Origin: Cunninghamella blakesleeana
Taxonomy: Eukaryota > Mucoromycota > Mucoromycetes > Mucorales > Cunninghamellaceae
NCBI GenBank assembly: GCA_017871115.1
Contig: JAFCIZ010000006.1
Coordinates: 1,798,001 to 1,862,000, forward strand
Length of the DNA stretch: 64,000 nucleotides
Reading direction: 5' to 3'
A program made the position numbers and the translations under genes. Shown piece after piece: positions 11,805 to 23,645 of the stretch; position 1 is the first letter of the stretch; each line of letters begins with the position of its first letter. The notes under the pieces are model-generated. The model saw nothing but the letters and a program-made list of their open reading frames with translations. It had not been told where the DNA came from and did no database searches.

Positions 11805-12768
11805 GAATGAGAAAAATATATCAAAATAAAAAAAAGGGAAAAAAAAGAGAGGAAGAAAAACAAAAAATAATAAATTGAGTGAAAAAAAAAAAAAAAAAAA
11901 GCCGGAGTATAAATTTTTTTTTTCATTCGTTTCATTTTTTTTCCAACAGTGATCAATTTTCTTAAACTTTAAAATACATGAAGATGCATATTTGAATTAT
12001 TTATTTGTTGTTAATGCTTTAATCTAATTTTATAAAAAAAAAATTTGATAAAGTTACTTATTTGATGATTAAAAATTAAATTCTTCAAAAAATTATAGCT
12101 TACCCGCTACTTTATAGATTATCATATGTTTTTCACATATACAATTAAAAAAAATGCTTCATAAAAACTTTATGAAATGATCGTTCAAAAATCCTTGTGC
12201 TGATATAAAAAAAAAAGAAAAAAGTAAAATATTAAAAAAAAAAACGATGACGATTATTTAAAATGTACATGTTAAAAAAAATCTACTATTAATTTTTTTA
12301 GAAAAAACAATATGATCACCTCAGCTTCGAAAAAAAATGCCCTTTACATACGTATAATTTGTAATATATGTTAACAATTGTATTTATGATAAAAAATTAA
12401 AATGATCACTTATTTTATAAAGATTTTTTTTTTCCTTTTTTCTTTTCTAAAAACAATCTTTTTCCAGACTTATGATATAAATAAATAAAATTCGATATTA
12501 AATAAAACAAAAAATAAACAAAAACAGAATTATGCTTATGCTTACTTCTGCGTACCTAACAAGGTAAAGAAAAGGTTAATCTAAAATGGAAATGAAAAAA
12601 GTGGATCTGGGTTTAAACAGGCCTTAATAAAAAATAACTTCAATAAATTTTTTCTCGTTTTCTTTCTTTCTTTCATTTTCAACTCTTTATAACCATCTAT
12701 TTATTTTATTCTATATTCACTCCTTTAATTCAAATTGCATATCACTTTTATTAGTTTAAACCTACATC
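11805..12768. other. Intergenic region (divergent RNA1 / AP-2 alpha)
   Basis: About 960 nt with poly-A/T tracts. A CT-rich stretch lies within 110 nt of the AP-2 alpha start (about 12655-12680). No ORF with coding character and no RNA gene recognised. Confidence 0.6.
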
Positions 12769-15700
12769 ATGAGAGGATTAACTTTATTTATTGCCGATAT
12801 AAGAAATTGTAAAATAATAAAAATGATAATATTTTATGGATGATGGTGGAATTAGTTAGATAATTTACTAGATAGTTTTAAACGATACTAATATATATAA
12901 TTTGTTTACTATTGTTGTTGTTGCTATTATTATTATTATTATTGTCTTTGTATTATTATTATTATTTTCCTTTTAGGTCGTGTACGAGAATTAGAAGAAA
13001 AAAGAATTAATAAGGAAATGGCCAATATTCGTTCTAAATTTAAAGGTACAGTGATATGCTTAAAATGAGTTAATAAAAATAATAAAGACAACCTATTTTG
13101 TTTTATTTCATTCCATTTACTAACTTTAATTCTATATATCTATAATAGAGGGAAATTTAAATGGTTATCAAAAAAAGAAATATGTATGTAAATTATTATA
13201 TATGTATATTCTTGGATGGGATATTGATTTTGGCCACTTGGAAGCTGTCAACTTAATTTCTAGTCAAGTCTATAGTGAAAAACAAATTGTAAGAATATCT
13301 ATATACAATGGATGATTTTTATGAAAGGATCTAAATATATATATCTATATATATTCATGCTTTTTTTTTTAAAAAAAAAAAAGGGTTATTTGGCAGTTAC
13401 TTTATTATTTCATGAAAACAGTGACTTGGTACGCTTAGTAGTCAACTCAACAAAAAAAGATTTGGATGATATGAATGAAATAAATAATTGTTTGGCTTTA
13501 CATGCTATTGCTAATATTGGTGGAAGAGAAATGGCCGAATCTTTAGCAAATGATGTTCATCGTTTACTTATCTCACCGTAAGCTATATAATAATTATTAT
13601 TAAAAAAAAATGGAAGGAAAATAAACTCTATAGTGGATGAACCTAATTAATACATTATTATTATTAATATTATTTTGTCTATCATAGTACATCAAAAAGT
13701 TTTGTCAAAAAAAAGGCAGCTCTAACATTATTACGTTTATTCCGTAAATTTCCTGACGTGATTCCAGTTACTGATTGGGCTGAAAGGATTATAAATATTA
13801 TGGATGAATATGATTTGGTAATAAGAAATTAAAAAATAAGGACATTATAAATTGATATATGTATAAGGAATGAATAATAAAGAACAATGATCATTTACTT
13901 TTTTTTTTTTGTTTATATTTATAATTAGGGTGTAGTATTATCTGTTACAACTTTGGTACTTGTTCTTGCTCAAACCTACCCCATTGAATATTCTGGCTGT
14001 TATGTCAAGGCTGTAAACCGTTTAAAGAGAGTAGGTTTTATTTCTTTTTCTTTTTCTTTTTTTTTATTTATTTATACATACATATTATATATTTTTTCAT
14101 TATTTTGTTAACTAATCATTTATTATTTTTATTTTTACTACCATTATTATTGTTATAAATATCTTAGATTTTAGTTGATCGCGATTATAGTTTAGATTAT
14201 ATTTATTATAAAGTGCCTACGCCATGGTTACAAGTGAAGTGTCTTCGCCTTTTACAATACTACCCTCCTCCTGGTAATGAATAATAATAATAAAATGGAA
14301 TAATATAAAAATATGATGATATGGGTGTAAAAATAAAAATAATAACGATAATCAATAAACTTATTAATTATTACTCTTTTATATATAATTATACTGAATG
14401 AATATAGATGATCCAAAGTTACGTTCAGATATTAGTGAATTACTTCAAATTATTATTACCAATTCCCAAGATACACCAAAAAATGTTCAACATAGCAATG
14501 CTCAAAATGCGGTATTGTTTGAAGCCATTAATCTTGCCATTCACCTTGACAGTAATTCAACCATATGTGCTCAAGCAGCTTCATTATTGGGTAGATTCAT
14601 CTCTAGCAAAGAAACAAATGTACGTTATTTGGGTTTGGAAACCATGGCACATTTAGCAGCATGTGTAGATTCATTGGACCCCATTAAACGACATCAAGAA
14701 ACTATTTTAATGTCCCTTCGTGATAAGGATATTAGCGTTCGCCGTCGTGGTTTAGACCTTTTATATTCCATGTGCGACACATCTAATTCAAAAATCATTG
14801 TCTCTGAATTGCTACGATATTTACAAGTAGCTGATTATGCAATGCGGGAAGAAATGGTACTTAAAATTGCTATTTTAGCTGAAAAATTTGCAACAGCTTA
14901 TTCATGGTATGTTGATATCATTTTACAATTGATCTCAACAGCTGGTGAACAAGTTGGAGAAGAAGTATGGTATCGTATTGTTCAAATTGTTACAAATAAT
15001 GAAGAACTTCAAGAATACACAGCTAAAACGGTCCTCCACTACCTTGAATCACCTCAATATAATGAAACTCTGGTCAAAGTGGGTGCTTATATTTTAGGTG
15101 AATTTGGCCATTTGATCGCCAATTTCCCAGGTAGTAGCCCTATTGAGCAATTTAATGCTGTCCATTCTAAATTCAACTTATGCTCACTTCAAACACGTGC
15201 TTTGATGCTCACTACCTATGTCAAATTTGTGAACCTTTTCCCTGAAATCAAAGGTCAAGTACTTAATGTATTTAATCAATACCGTTATGTCTTGGATTCA
15301 GAATTACAACAACGTGCTTGTGAATACCTTGCTCTTTCAACAATGCCAACAGATGATTTACTTCAAACAGTATGCGAAGAAATGCCTCCTTTCCCTGAAC
15401 GTGAATCTAACTTACTATTAAAATTGAATCAAAAACACAGTGATACAGAAGATAAACGAGTATGGGTAGTAGGTGGAAAAGAAGCTAATGTTGAACAGCA
15501 AGACGGATTAAAACGGATAGCTACTTTAAGATCAAACTCTTATAGTAATAATAATAATGAAAACAAATCACCAGTGGCTCAAATAACAGCACCACCATCA
15601 CAATCGTCAATAACAGAAACAGCCGCTAACCATGATTTAGTAGGATTTAATGATTTATCACTTAACGATAGTAATAATAATAACACTATGATTCAAAAAG

Positions 15701-16535
15701 CACTACCTACAAATATGCCTTTAGCACCCGGATATGAACTTGGTTATAATCGTTTACAATATACTACTGAAGGCGTTTTATATGAAGATAATCAATTGCA
15801 AGTCTCAATGAAAAGTGAATATCATACCCACCAAGGGCGCATTGCTTTATATATCAGTAATAAATTATCTTTCCCAATGACCCAAATTACCGTTCAAGTC
15901 TCCTCTCATGAATCTTTCCAAGTCACCCTTGCTACACCTCATCAACATACCATTGCCCCAGGTGCTCAAATTCAACGACTTGTTCAAATTGAATGCATTG
16001 ATGTATTTACTGAATCACCATCTTTGTTTATTGGATATAACGATCAAATGATCCATCTAAAATTACCTGTTATTTTAACAAAATTCCAAGATCCTATCGA
16101 TAATATGGATGGTCAAAGCTTTTTCAAAAGATGGAATCAAATTGGTGGTCCTCCTCGTGAAACCCAAGCTATTTTCTTAAGCAAAGTCACCATTAAACTG
16201 GAAAAAGTTAACCATCTCTTGCGCGGATTCCGCTTTGGATTACTTCAAGGTGTTGACCCTAACCCTAATAATTTTGTTGGTGTGGGTGTGATCCATGCTG
16301 GTTCAGAAGGTGGAAAAATTGGCGCTTTGATCCGTTTAGAACCTAATTTGGAACAAAACGTAAGAAAAAAGAAAAAAAAATAATAGGATGATAGATTACA
16401 ATGATTAATTTCGTTTTTATTTTATATATATATGTATATTTATAGATGTATCGGTTAACTATTCGTACACCAAGTGAAACAGTATCACAACTTTTATTGT
16501 CGTTACTTCAACAGCCTCTCACTGTTGGATCTTAA
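12769..16535 (+). CDS. APL3: AP-2 complex subunit alpha (alpha-adaptin)
   Basis: Nine exons: 12769..12808, 12977..13045, 13149..13288, 13384..13577, 13688..13817, 13929..14030, 14168..14273, 14408..16359 and 16446..16535. All are in phase, giving 940 residues, the normal alpha-adaptin length. AP-2 links clathrin, PtdIns(4,5)P2 and cargo at the plasma membrane. The start [15 protein letters not shown] is characteristic of alpha rather than gamma adaptins. The armadillo-like trunk (about 1-590) includes [20 protein letters not shown] and [11 protein letters not shown]. An Asn/Ser/Gln-rich hinge (about 625-680) is followed by the ear (about 690-940) with the [12 protein letters not shown] platform motif. 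Exons 1-7 are tiny while exon 8 holds two thirds of the protein. The acceptor of exon 4 is preceded by a poly-A run. Confidence 0.96.
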
Positions 16536-17544
16536 TTTTATATTTTTTTAATTAGATTATAACTCTTTTTTTATTAATTTAAAACAAATACGCTTATTAT
16601 TTATATTACTTTTCATCATTTGACATACCCTAATAATAAAAAAAAAAAAATAGTAAAAATAAAAACAATATAATATATGTAATAAAAGCATCATCCTTTA
16701 AAAAAAAAAAAATAGATCAAAAAGAAAAAAAAAAACCTGGTAGTTTAATCTTTTATTTTTTTTAATTTTTTTTTTATCTTACTAGAGTTAATCAATCACT
16801 GCAGTAGATTCTAACGAGATACAGTAGATCTTAGTGGTATCATATTTTTCCTTGTAAGCGAATCTTTACAATATTATCATTTTTTATTCCTATCGTGTAT
16901 TGCCACTCTAATGATGGTTTAGCGAGACGTAATAAGATCATAATAGCAATTTTTTTATTATATATTTCAAAGTGGTCAAATACTCGTTTATTTTTCATTA
17001 AAAAAAGAATCAGTAAAAAATCAAAAATTTGTGTTTTATATAAAATTATCATTATATAAATCAATGAAAATAATTTATGCATAAAAAAAGCATTATTAAA
17101 ACAATTTATTTTATTCTCGATTATTTTTTTATATATTTACTTTATTTCATTTATTTCTCTTTTCCTTTTACTTTTTTTTAAAAATAATAATAATAATTTG
17201 CAAATACTGTGCAAACAGTAATAACTCTAACAATATTTCAAAAACAAAAGAATGATTAAAACCTTACATATATGTTGCTGTAGCTATTTTTTATTTTATT
17301 AAAAAAAATAAGTAAACATGGATATAAAGTAAAAAAATGAAATAAAAATAATGATCATTTTATTAAGGGTAAATTCCAATATACATATATATAAAGAAAG
17401 AGTAAAAAAAATTATGGGCAACTTTTATCCAAGAGAGACAGAAATAAAAAAAATGAACATACTTGTGCGCGAAAATAAAATTAACCAACTTTAATAAAGT
17501 CCGAATTTCTTTTTCTGTTCCTCGTTTTCTCATTTTTTTTAAAT
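16536..17544. other. Intergenic region, no gene seen
   Basis: About 1 kb between AP-2 alpha and NSE2, both on the plus strand. Poly-A and poly-T tracts dominate. An 80-codon frame on the minus strand (16840-17082) has no domain, no conserved feel and no splice partner. Confidence 0.6.
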
Positions 17545-18884
17545 ATGGAAGATTATGAAATACAAACTCAAGAAGTAGCCGATTATCAAACTATTCTAAA
17601 TAATTACAACCTAGAAACATATCATGTAGATCGTTTACCTGGATTTGTTAATGATTGTCCCCAAATTTTGGATTATATCCATAAAGCTATGAACTACACT
17701 TCGGATGTTGCTTTTGATTTAGAAGAATTTGATCAGCATGATTTACTTGACGATTTAGAAGCTGGATTGAAAGAGTGTATCAATCTTGAAAACGCTATTA
17801 ATTTACAAAAAAGCACTTTTTCAAAACTTCGGTCGGATGTACAAGAAGGAAATCAAATTGTAAGCAAAGAATAAATAATAGAAAGAGAAATAAAAAAGAG
17901 TATTATTATTACTACTATTATTATTTACAAACTTCTATATATATATATATCTCTCTATTTGTAACATTTATATTTCTTTTTAGGGTGAAGGTACACTTAA
18001 GTACAATGAATACTGGGATTCGGAAATGCGAAAATATAATAGCTTATCAGAAAAAGAAAAATATCATAATCATGAAAAATATAAAGAATTTAAACAACTT
18101 ATTTGGGTAATATTATATACATATATATATATATATATTAATATTATATGTCAATATAAAATCAGTTTATATAAAGATAATTCTTTTTTTCTTTCTTTTT
18201 TTAGAGTGTAAAACACCCTGATTCACTTATGCCAAACTGGCAAGAGAATGAAGATAATGATGATATTGTGGTAGCTGCAGCTAAAAAATCATTAAAATGT
18301 CCAATAACTACAAGTTGGTTAGAAGAACCTGTAACAAGGTATATAAATATAGATACAATTAAAAATAATGGTACATATATGAATATAATTCTTCAATTCT
18401 AATGATTTGATTTGTATATACTTATATAAATAGTAAAAGATGCACTCACACATTTTCAAAGTCTGCTATTATGGGTATGATTGAAAGAGCTCGAGTTGCC
18501 ACTGTCGAATGTCCTATACCAGGTAATGAAATACTCTTATATATATGCCTATGTGTACTTTTGTTTTTTTGAACTAGTATTTTATAAATACAAATTATAT
18601 TAAATAATAATATGTGTCTTGTATTTCTTGTATTTATATAGGTTGTCATGAAGCTTTAACTAAAGAGTCCTTTTATGATGATACACTAATGGAACGTCTG
18701 GTAGCAATGGAAAAGGCAAAAGAACAAAATAATGGATCACAGGTAAGTTAAATAAAGAGTAAAATAGCCGAAATAATGAAATAATAAAAGAGTTAAAATA
18801 ATATAAACCCAAAATTTGTCTATTACTCATTTTTTTTTTTCCTTATTTCATCTCAAATTTATTTAGTTCCATGATGTAGAATAG
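17545..18884 (+). CDS. NSE2: SUMO E3 ligase NSE2/MMS21 of the SMC5/6 complex
   Basis: Six exons: 17545..17859, 17984..18106, 18205..18338, 18434..18522, 18642..18742 and 18867..18884. All are in phase, 259 residues. NSE2 docks on SMC5 and sumoylates complex subunits and partners during DNA repair. The N-terminal half is helical and acidic, as expected for the SMC5-binding part. The C-terminal SP-RING (about 175-245) shows KCPITTSWLEEPVTS, then C194-x-H196 in the RCTHTFSKSAI block, and C217-P...G-C222. The opening K-C178-P-I-T matches the SP-RING lineage, which lacks some zinc ligands of a true RING. The last exon codes only five residues (FHDVE). The family call rests on the SP-RING; PIAS proteins also carry one but are longer with SAP/PINIT domains, which are absent. 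Confidence 0.9.
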
Positions 18885-18925
18885 ATTATTAGTATTTTTA
18901 TACTTTGTAAATAATGATAATTTTT

Positions 18926-18964
<39 letters not shown>

Positions 18965-19119
18965 TATCAATTTGGCTATGATTTTATTTTATTAAAAAAG
19001 AAAAATATTGAATATAATGAAAAAAGAAAAAGATATAGGTATAAGAAAGAGTGATGAAAAATGGAATGATAGAGAAAAAAAAAAGGAAGGATAAACTTGA
19101 ATAAAATAGTGATTCAAAT

Positions 19120-20086
19120 TTAAGCAGTAGCAGCTTGTTCATCATCTTGTTGTTGTGGTCTTTGCTTAAGAACTAATTCAGTACCTGTAATACGACGGTA
19201 TAATTGACGTACATCTTCACATACAGTTTCAAAATGACTAGTAGCGTCATAGGAACGAGAAATATATACTTGATCTTTAGTACCATCAGCTAAAGGTTCT
19301 TCAATATCTAATACAGATACAAATCTATATAAAAAAAAGGAAAAACATAATGAATATGTTAAATCCAAGTTTATTCATTTTTATAAAATCCTATTCTTAT
19401 ATCCTTTCCTATCTCTATTTTTTTTAACTTACTTTTCATGAATAGGACCTAATAATTTCAAACCATCTTCAATTTCCTTTTCTGGTTCATCAGTTTCAAC
19501 AATAGTAGATACAATAGCTAAATAAACATCTTTAGGACAAACATAATGATTATTGGACACACAAGCAACATATACATCATGTTTACGACCTAATTGGTTT
19601 TGGGGAATAACGATTTGACAAGAATCGGCATCACCAGTGTTTGGAATAGGGTGTTTAAGAATGCAAATAGCACGAACGACTTTACCAGTAGCTTTTACTT
19701 TATCTTTTACATAAGAAGGATCACAAATAATTTGCTTAGCTTTGGCTAATTCACCTTGAGATTTCACACCAACAGCTACGCCATTTTCATAAACAATTTC
19801 ATCCACAGCTCGATCCAACATATAAGTACCTCCATGAATAGCACTTAATCTAAAATAAAAATAAATATATATATAAAAAACAAGATATTTAGTTTATCAA
19901 GGAGTCATTAAGGTTATATAAATAAATAATATGTATAGAAGGGGATAGGGGTTCCATTTTTTTAAAAAAAATAAAAAATAAAAAATAAAAAAAAAAACAG
20001 GAAGGGGTTTTGGGGTATAACAACAAGTAGAAAAACACGAGAAACTTTAAATTTATATGTATGCTTATATAGGAGCATATATAAGC

Positions 20087-20118
<32 letters not shown>

Positions 20119-21061
20119 AAATAAAAAATTATTATTATTATTTACCTAGCAAAAGATTGTGGAAGTTCACCAAGACCATAAAGAGGATAAATATAAGGAC
20201 TTTTACCGTAACGGGCAACACTGCCAATATAAAGAATGATTTTATCAATAGTAGCACGAGCAGTTTGTTCTAAATAAGTATCATCCAAATGTAAAGCCAT
20301 GGCATGACCAATAATATCTTGAGTTCCAGGTTCCAAATCAAATTTCTTATATAAATCAGCCATGGTAATAGTATTAATATTGATTCCATTATGAGTGGAT
20401 TCATCATCATCCTTATAATTTTGAATAAATTCAAAGAATTTTTGTAAACGACGTTTTTCTACTAAACCTAAAAGAGAAGAGCCAATGGCTTCGGCTTCAT
20501 TAGCAGGCATATGAGATATATTACCATCTTTATAAACATAAGAACCAGCTATTTGTTTGAATTCTAAATAACGAGTAACATCAGTATGAACCAAGAACTT
20601 TACGATTTCACCATTAGCCATCATAAACTTGGGGATTAAATCAAAGTTATAATCTCGGTCACGACCTAAACTTTCAGGAACTGTTTCATCTGGACGGAAA
20701 TGGCGATAGAACTATTTTAAAAATAAAAAAATAGAAATTCATATATATTATTATATATTCACTTCGTATGTATTCTCTTTTATTTATATTTATATAATCA
20801 TTATTACCTGAGTTAAATGAAGAGAAGCTGTTTCACCACCATAATAATCATTACGATCCATATGTAATACCTTTTTGCCTTCAATAGATAAAATACCGGA
20901 TAAAATACACTCGGTTAAACCAGTACCAAGGACAATAACATCATATTCTTCATTCTATATAATATAAGGATGGTTTTAATATACAGATGAATAAATGGAC
21001 GTGTTTTTTTAAAAAAAAAAAAATTACTTATTTAAATATGAATAACTATTTATATTACCAT
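19120..21061 (-). CDS. GDI1: Rab GDP-dissociation inhibitor (GDI)
   Basis: Five exons: 21061..21059, 20954..20808, 20711..20146, 19849..19433 and 19324..19120. All are in phase, 445 residues (yeast 451, human 447). GDI extracts prenylated GDP-bound Rab GTPases from membranes and recycles them. The N-terminal dinucleotide-fold signature is [17 protein letters not shown], then [26 protein letters not shown], the Rab-binding region around [20 protein letters not shown] and a C-terminal [17 protein letters not shown]. The first coding exon consists of the start codon alone (ATG followed directly by GTAATA), with a 104-nt intron before AATGAAGAATATGATG; this restores the expected MNEEYDV. It is distinguished from the Rab escort protein by size and lack of the REP insert. 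Confidence 0.96.
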
Positions 21062-21904
21062 ATTGTAAAAAATAAATTTATATATAGCTTTTAAAAAAAA
21101 AATTAAGTTTGGATAAGTAAAAAAAAAAAAAAAGAGAGAGAGAGAGAAAAAAAAAAAAGAAAAAAAAATTAGACTTTTTTAAATAAAAAAAAATAGGCAT
21201 ATTCTGAGTATAAAAATGAAAGGGGAGGAAAAGAGCATGTGTAGTAAAACTAAAATAGGATAATAAATCTATGCAGATAAATTGAATAGGAAGACAATAA
21301 ACTTATAAACTAAATACACGCGTTTAAATAATATAAAAGTCAAACGATGTATAGGTTTGTTTAATATGAAGGAAACACATGGTGTTATAAAAAAAAAAAA
21401 GAGAGATACCTTAAAACCCCGCTATCATCGTTTGCATAAAACAGGAAAGGGACTGGATGATCCACAAAATTAATATATATTTAATATTATTATAATTATA
21501 ATAATCTATATATATATTACACTATATTACAATACATGAATATTATTACTATTATTACTATAATACTTACTATTATTTAAGTTAGCTCATTTTATAATTA
21601 ATAAAATTGAATACTTTTTTTTTGACATATGTCAAACTAACAATATTTGATTAACGTTTATGGAGAAAGAATCACATTTGATAGACCGACAATAGCATAT
21701 TCCTATTTTAGAATTATATATATTTGTACATCTTTTTTTAATATATATCTTTACATATAATGAAAATAAAACTAATATGTAATGTTTAACAAGCATTATA
21801 GTTTTATGTTCATTTAATTACTGTTTTTATTTTTAGATTTGAGTGAAAAATTTTAAAAATTTTAAACCAATCAGAGTATAACAAAAATCATAAATGACAC
21901 AAGG
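21062..21904. other. Intergenic region between GDI1 and the transposon
   Basis: AT-rich, with A-tracts near 21118-21168 and a GA-rich patch (21135-21147). I see no coding region or RNA gene. The GDI1 promoter must lie in its left part. Confidence 0.55.
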
Positions 21905-21993
21905 AAAATTTGGGCTAGAAAGGCGAATTAGTAATTTTTAAACTCAGATAAAAATAACAATTAAAATAAAATTGAATTTGTTAATATTTAAAA

Positions 21994-22641
21994 ATGAAGA
22001 TAGAGGAGTTTTATAATAAAATTAAGAGATCAATAATTATAAATTTTATGATAGAAAATAATATTGATAGTATAAATATTAAATATAGTAAAGAAAATAA
22101 TGAAATAAATTTTAATGTATATAAAAACGATAATAATTATCAAAATATATATAAAATACCAAAAAAAAGAAAAAAAAGAAACACTAAAAATAATAGAAAA
22201 AATGGTATTCAAACTCCAATAAATACAGATGAAGAAATAGAAAGTGATAGTGAAAGTAGTGATAAAAATATGTCTGAATCAAGTAATATTGAAAATACAA
22301 ATGATAATATACCAGAATATATGAAAAAAATATTCAATAAATATAATAAAAGAGATTTATCTTCTCCTAATATAATAGATGCTAATAAAAAAACTAAATA
22401 TTATGAATCTGATAATGAAAATACTAGCAATAATGATGAAAGTGAAAATACAAGTTTATTTGAAAATGAAGATTTAGACAATATTTTTGTAAAAGATGAA
22501 TACTGTTTAAAATTATTGTATAATATATTAACGTGTGAAAAGAAATTATTAGAAGAAAATGATATAAAAAAATTGAAGAATGTAGAAATTATATTTGATA
22601 AAATAAAAAATATATTTATTAATTTGGGTTTTTCTTTTTAA
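21994..22641 (+). CDS. Accessory ORF of the Merlin-like element (unknown function)
   Basis: A single exon of 215 residues, unrecognised. It starts MKIEEFYNKIKRSIIINF. A very basic cluster, KKRKKRNTKNNRK, at about residues 56-68 looks like a nuclear-localisation or DNA/RNA-binding patch. A long Ser/Asp/Glu/Asn-rich disordered middle follows (about 75-165), then a compact helical C-terminus (about 165-215) with repeated Leu/Ile. Codon use is almost entirely A/T-ending. Its 3' end overlaps the transposase gene on the other strand by 23 nt, so it lies within the transposon unit. It could be a regulatory or targeting protein of the element, or a captured gene; nothing in the sequence decides between them. 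Confidence 0.65.
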   Translation: MKIEEFYNKIKRSIIINFMIENNIDSINIKYSKENNEINFNVYKNDNNYQNIYKIPKKRKKRNTKNNRKNGIQTPINTDEEIESDSESSDKNMSESSNIENTNDNIPEYMKKIFNKYNKRDLSSPNIIDANKKTKYYESDNENTSNNDESENTSLFENEDLDNIFVKDEYCLKLLYNILTCEKKLLEENDIKKLKNVEIIFDKIKNIFINLGFSF

Positions 22642-23521
22642 TTAAATTATAATGACATATAATGGTATTTAGTATTTCGAATAAATTATTTTGATATCTT
22701 TTTCTTAAAGCTAATTCTAAAAAGTATAAAGCATATAATTCACTATCTTTTCTTATATTTGGCATATATTTTCTTAGGTGCATCCAAAAACCTTCTATAG
22801 TATTAGTATGTATAGATTTATCATCAGGATGGACAAAATATTTAGAATGATTTACAGTTTTATGAATATATCCAAAATTTTTCAAAACTTTATATGATTT
22901 AAATTCATCTGTTATAATAGTTGTACCTTTATATAAATGGTTATTTATAATAGGTATTATAGTTTCCATTTTCCTATCAGGTACTGGAATTAAAAAGAAT
23001 AATTTTGAATTTCTTTGATGACCACCTAAAATCCACATATGTTTATTATACCGTTTATTTGCAACAACACTTATCTTTGTTTTTCCAAGACAACATTCAT
23101 CAATTTCTACAATTTCATTTTCACCACCAATTTTATTTTTCCATATATCTTGATTATCTATTATCCAAATTTTTACAGCAATCCTTAATTTTGTATATAA
23201 TCTTGTAACTGTTTTTTCATCAACACCTGTTTGTAAAGAAACTTTTTTAGGAGAAGGATCTATAATCCATTGTCTTAATAATTCAATAATTTGTATACTT
23301 CTTAAATTTGTTTTTTCAAATAATGTTTCAGAATAAATACCCCTTTTAATATTATCTGTATAACAATAGTATCTAAATTTATTATAATATTTTCCAATTG
23401 ACAATGGATTTTTACATTTTATACAAATAGGGCAATGAATTAAATTGTGGTTTTGTAAATATATTATAGCTTGTTTGTCATCATATAGTGTTCGAAAAAA
23501 TTCCTCATTTGATTTAAACAT
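22619..23521 (-). CDS. IS1595/Merlin-family DDE transposase
   Basis: A single intact exon of 300 residues. An N-terminal zinc-ribbon (C30-x2-C33-x2-C36, then C53) is followed by a helix-turn-helix-like segment (about 75-112, LQTGVDEKTVTRLYTKLR). The catalytic core shows the family motifs EIDECCLG (D141), a glycine-rich WILGGHQRN strand, TTIITDEFKSY (D205) and HTNTIEGFWMHLRKYM (E243); all three acidic catalytic residues are present. Together these place it with ISXO2-like/Merlin transposases rather than Tc1-mariner or hAT. The frame is undamaged, so the enzyme may be active. It converges on the accessory ORF and their ends overlap. Confidence 0.9.
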   Translation of the reverse strand: MFKSNEEFFRTLYDDKQAIIYLQNHNLIHCPICIKCKNPLSIGKYYNKFRYYCYTDNIKRGIYSETLFEKTNLRSIQIIELLRQWIIDPSPKKVSLQTGVDEKTVTRLYTKLRIAVKIWIIDNQDIWKNKIGGENEIVEIDECCLGKTKISVVANKRYNKHMWILGGHQRNSKLFFLIPVPDRKMETIIPIINNHLYKGTTIITDEFKSYKVLKNFGYIHKTVNHSKYFVHPDDKSIHTNTIEGFWMHLRKYMPNIRKDSELYALYFLELALRKRYQNNLFEILNTIICHYNLIKKKNPN

Positions 23522-23645
23522 TTAAAAAGAAATAAAAAGATATGAAGAATAAAAAATTTAAAATAAAATAAAAACTCAAATAGTATTCTGAGTTTGAAAA
23601 TATATTTGTGTAACTTCCCATTACGCCCTTGTTACCAAAATTTGT

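Larger units (their letters stand above)
21905..23645. mobile_element. Merlin-like (IS1595/ISXO2-related) DNA transposon, about 1.7 kb
   Basis: Two convergent genes bounded by a possible pair of imperfect inverted ends. The transposase belongs to the IS1595/ISXO2 DDE group, whose eukaryotic branch is the Merlin superfamily. Left end candidate 21905-21948 and the reverse complement of 23585-23645 share AAATTT, a GG..A.AA.GGCG core (9 of 14 positions) and an exact 9-mer AAACTCAGA in the same order and orientation. Identity is too low and spacing too uneven to be sure these are the true termini. I could not settle a target-site duplication: AAATGACAC on the left and AATAGACAC on the right are similar but not identical. 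The interior is more A-rich on the coding strands than neighbouring host genes. Confidence 0.65.

Noticed and set aside
16840..17082. 80-codon minus-strand frame between AP-2 alpha and NSE2
   Set aside because: Low-complexity hydrophobic and basic composition expected by chance in AT-rich spacer; no upstream or downstream exon.
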